From: Polaribacter batillariae
GTDB taxonomy: Bacteria; Bacteroidota; Bacteroidia; Flavobacteriales; Flavobacteriaceae
DNA length: 64,000 nt
Direction of reading: 5' to 3'
NCBI RefSeq assembly: GCF_017498485.1
Contig: NZ_CP071795.1
Coordinates: 1,984,001-2,048,000 of the forward strand
In this document: piece after piece, positions 61,539 through 64,000 of the stretch
Layout: the number at the start of each line of letters is the position of its first letter
Numbering within the stretch: position 1 is the stretch's first letter
Notes under the pieces: model-generated
Told to the model about the DNA's origin: nothing
Databases searched by the model: none
What the model saw: only the letters and a program-made list of their open reading frames with translations
Translations under genes and position numbers: made by a program

Positions 61539-62807
61539 CATTTCCTTTTTTCTCCTCAAATTCAATCCAAAAAACACCAAAATAGCAGGCAACACCCAAC
61601 CCAAATTAGAATTTGCCAATGGAATTATATTTTTAATGCCCACTAAATTTTCTCTTGGAACTACAAATCCTAAAAAATCTGGAATACTAAAAATAAATGT
61701 TATTAAAACAACACCTCTAAAAACAAGTTTCGAGGCATATTTGTTTGGAACCATGTTTAGTAAAATCAACACAATGGTTATTGGATATAAAAACATTAAT
61801 GCTGGTACTGCTAATGTAATGATAAAATCTACCTGATAACTTCCCACAATAATACCGATTATAGAAGCAACTGCAGCTGTAATAATATACGCTTTTTTAG
61901 AATCGTTAGATATTCCTTTGATGTAATCTGCGGTTCCTGTTACAATACCAACTGCTGTTGTAAAACAAGCCAAAGCCACCAAAACACTTAAAAAAGTAGT
62001 TCCTAAATGTCCTAAAGTTTGCGTGCTTAAACTCGATAAAATTTCAGTTCTGGAAGCTTCTTTTGCAAATGTAAATGAAAATAAAGATCCGCTTAAAATT
62101 AAACCTCCGTAAATTAGTAATAAGCCTGCTCCTGCAATAAAACCTGCTTTTCTAATGAGTTTTCTTTTGGCATCGAAAGTGGTATGGCTACTATAGTTTA
62201 AAGAGATAATAATTACGGCTCCTACAACAACGCCACCAATCGCATCAAACGTTTGGTATCCTTCTAAAATTCCTTCTACAAAAGGAGTTTTAAAAGTAGA
62301 AGAATTTACAGTTTCTGATGATGTAAAAAAGGCAATTCCGATAATTATCAGTAAAATCAACACAATAATTGGCGTTAAAAACTTACCTATTAAACCTATT
62401 ACTTTCGACCTGTTAATGGCAAAAATAAAGACTAATACAAAGTAAATTACACTTGTTAAAAGTGGTGTAGTTTCAAAAAACGGTTGCACAGTTATTTCGT
62501 GTGTAACTGCTGCTGTTCTTGGTGATGGAATTGCGATTGAAATTATATAAATAAAGAAACAATAAACAGTGCTAAAAAGTGGCGAAACCTTTTTACCAAA
62601 ATCGTACAAAGTACCTTGTAATTTTGCATGCGCAAAAATGGCCAAAATAGGAATGGCAACTGCTGTTAATGCAAAACCCAACACAACAATCCACCAATCT
62701 GAACCAGAATTTGCACCTAGAGATGGAGGTAAAATTAAGTTTCCTGCGCCAAAAAAAAGCGAGAAAAGCGCAAAACCGGCAATCCAAATTTCTTTTGTTT
62801 GGTTCAA
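61527..62807 (-). CDS. brnQ: Branched-chain amino acid transporter, LIVCS family
   Basis: A 426-residue inner-membrane transporter with about twelve hydrophobic helices. AGFALFSLFFGAGNLILPP at the N-terminus (residues about 10-28) and ISIAIPSPRTAAVTHE (about 92) are family hallmarks; it imports leucine, isoleucine and valine with Na+ or H+. It starts two bases before the end of the neighbouring serine hydrolase gene, so the two may form one minus-strand unit. Length is normal. Confidence 0.93.
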   Translation of the reverse strand: MNQTKEIWIAGFALFSLFFGAGNLILPPSLGANSGSDWWIVVLGFALTAVAIPILAIFAHAKLQGTLYDFGKKVSPLFSTVYCFFIYIISIAIPSPRTAAVTHEITVQPFFETTPLLTSVIYFVLVFIFAINRSKVIGLIGKFLTPIIVLILLIIIGIAFFTSSETVNSSTFKTPFVEGILEGYQTFDAIGGVVVGAVIIISLNYSSHTTFDAKRKLIRKAGFIAGAGLLLIYGGLILSGSLFSFTFAKEASRTEILSSLSTQTLGHLGTTFLSVLVALACFTTAVGIVTGTADYIKGISNDSKKAYIITAAVASIIGIIVGSYQVDFIITLAVPALMFLYPITIVLILLNMVPNKYASKLVFRGVVLITFIFSIPDFLGFVVPRENLVGIKNIIPLANSNLGWVLPAILVFFGLNLRRKKEMLQI

Positions 62808-62808
62808 A

Positions 62809-64000
62809 TTAGTTTACTTTTTTTAGGTTTAAATGTTCAAAGTCGAAACTAAAATCGGTAATTGGTGCTATAAACTTCATCGTTGCACTTTTTGCATTGC
62901 CTTTTTCATCAAACATAAAATTTACAAAAACATCGGCATCAAAACTTCTATTGTTCCATTTTGCAACGTAGGTTGTGTAATTATAAGGTAATAATTCGCC
63001 AATAATATCTGTAGATCTTTTGCTTTTTATGGTGTATGTAGTTCCATCAAAAGAAATGATTACATCGCCAAACCAAGCATCGTTATAAGTACCCACAATT
63101 TGGCTTGGTTTTGGTAAACTTTTATTCGTTTTAGCCAAAGCAACTTTGTTGTAAACACTTGCTTTTATACTATCGTTGTATTTTAAATATTGGGCATTTT
63201 TATTTCCATAGGTTTGTAGCCAATTTCTATCTTCATAGCCTAAATAACTGTCTTTTATGGTATTTGTAATGGTGTTAAATGCGTTTCCATTCATTTGATT
63301 TGTAAGTACTATAATTCCTAAATTTAAATCTGGAATCATCGTAAATTGTGTTACAGTACCTAACAAACCACCTGTGTGATAGACTTGTTTGTATCCGCCT
63401 TTTACATCTGTTAAAAACCAACCCAAACCATACCCTCTAAAATTGGAATCGTACCAGTCGTTTTTACCCACTTTTAAAGGTGTTTGCAATTGCCAAAGTT
63501 CGTGAAATTGCTTCGAACTTAACAAGCGTTTTCCATCTTCTGTAACAGCATCATTCATTAAAAATTTTGCCCAAGTAAGCATGTCTTTTACGTTACTTAC
63601 AATTCCTCCTGCAGCATTTGCTGTTTCGCTCCAATCATGAGGAATTTGAACTACTTTTCCTTCAGTTCTTGTGTGTGCATCAATAATATTGGTGCGGTTT
63701 GTAACTCTGTTGTAAGAAGCTTTACTGTTGTTCATTCCAACAGGTTTCATTATTTTTTGTTCGATAAATTCTTCCCAAGAAAGCCCACTTACACGTTTTA
63801 AAACTTCACCAGCAATAATAAACATATTGTTGTTATAAGCAAATTTACTTCGAAAGGAACTTTCTGGTTTTAAGTGTTTTACATTGTCAATCACATCTGT
63901 AACTGTAAAATCGTTTCCTTCAGGAAAAAACATTAAATCTCCTGCACCTAAAGCCATTCCACTTCTGTGTGTAACCAAATCTCTAACCGTAAATTCTTGA
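62809..64000 (-). CDS. Serine hydrolase, beta-lactamase class C-like (5' end outside window)
   Basis: The frame is open to the right edge (QEFTVRDLVTHRSGMA at the start), so the first part with signal peptide and the SxxK nucleophile is outside. Seen motifs are Y-x-N (KFAYNNNMFIIAGEVL) and the KTG-like HTGG (QVYHTGGLLGTV). A C-terminal beta domain (about the last 110 residues, VGTYNDAWFGDVIISFDG...SFDFEHL) resembles DUF3471. Such proteins are periplasmic D-aminopeptidase or esterase-like enzymes; no antibiotic resistance role is implied. 397 residues are visible. Confidence 0.88.
   Translation of the reverse strand, partial: QEFTVRDLVTHRSGMALGAGDLMFFPEGNDFTVTDVIDNVKHLKPESSFRSKFAYNNNMFIIAGEVLKRVSGLSWEEFIEQKIMKPVGMNNSKASYNRVTNRTNIIDAHTRTEGKVVQIPHDWSETANAAGGIVSNVKDMLTWAKFLMNDAVTEDGKRLLSSKQFHELWQLQTPLKVGKNDWYDSNFRGYGLGWFLTDVKGGYKQVYHTGGLLGTVTQFTMIPDLNLGIIVLTNQMNGNAFNTITNTIKDSYLGYEDRNWLQTYGNKNAQYLKYNDSIKASVYNKVALAKTNKSLPKPSQIVGTYNDAWFGDVIISFDGTTYTIKSKRSTDIIGELLPYNYTTYVAKWNNRSFDADVFVNFMFDEKGNAKSATMKFIAPITDFSFDFEHLNLKKVN

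Noticed and set aside
1..64000. tRNA, rRNA, CRISPR array, prophage or replication origin
   Set aside because: No such structure or gene set was found by eye; small RNAs without strong stems could be missed.

Overview
The window looks like chromosomal DNA of a marine member of the Flavobacteriaceae (Bacteroidota), close to Polaribacter or Tenacibaculum. The signs are very low G+C, promoters of the Bacteroidota type (TAnnTTTG at -7), a SusC/SusD pair, a type IX secretion (T9SS) C-terminal sorting domain, a single-cytochrome succinate dehydrogenase, and short TTG/GTG-started genes with no Shine-Dalgarno sequence. The genus is inference from family make-up; no rRNA, tRNA or CRISPR array was seen.

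Layout: 1-6.9 kb is the end of a surface-polysaccharide cluster (polymerase-like proteins, glycosyltransferases, a WcaF-type acetyltransferase, a WcaJ-type priming transferase with a frameshift). Then come purD, an IS982-family element (copy 1), a MurG-like glycosyltransferase, a PhoR/PhoB-like two-component pair, a T9SS surface protein and a DEDD exonuclease. 16.3-21.5 kb is sdhC-sdhA-sdhB, with an ABC-type ATPase gene and a small PD-(D/E)XK-like nuclease gene tightly embedded between sdhA and sdhB. 21.7-31.3 kb is a probable 3-keto-sugar pathway (GMC oxidoreductase, its small subunit, a HEAT-DUF1080 protein, a Gfo/Idh/MocA oxidoreductase) beside a membrane-spanning LamG/SARP-type regulator. 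31.3-42.9 kb holds small secreted or unknown proteins, a BNR-repeat protein, an RhlE helicase, an aminopeptidase P, DoxX, an SMP-30 protein and a GH20 hexosaminidase.

43-52 kb continues a probable N-acetylglucosamine/chitin-oligosaccharide locus: SusD, SusC, IS982 copy 2, a LytS-like kinase broken by three frameshifts, a LytR regulator and a NagX-like membrane acyltransferase. 52-64 kb is a mixed region: alpha/beta hydrolase, a frameshifted membrane winged-helix protein, YceI, a paralogous pair of secreted proteins (one with a nonsense codon), an AbiF-like HEPN protein preceded by a compact structured RNA, a redox gene set (cupredoxin-like, AhpD-like, a 31-residue zinc-finger-like protein, thioredoxin), an AraC regulator, a PIN-nuclease toxin-antitoxin-like pair, BrnQ and a truncated serine hydrolase.

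The observations most worth following are: (1) the ATPase-nuclease pair inside the sdh operon, a candidate defence module; (2) the AbiF gene with a promoter-hairpin-U-tract RNA directly upstream; (3) three promoters (doxX, the zinc-finger/AhpD operon, trxA) sharing an operator with TGGAC half-sites 21 bp apart, at the same distance from the same -7 box, probably read by the neighbouring AraC protein; (4) a leaderless-looking PIN module with an unrecognised partner. Several one-base losses in short homopolymers break genes here; whether these are real or assembly errors must be settled from reads.
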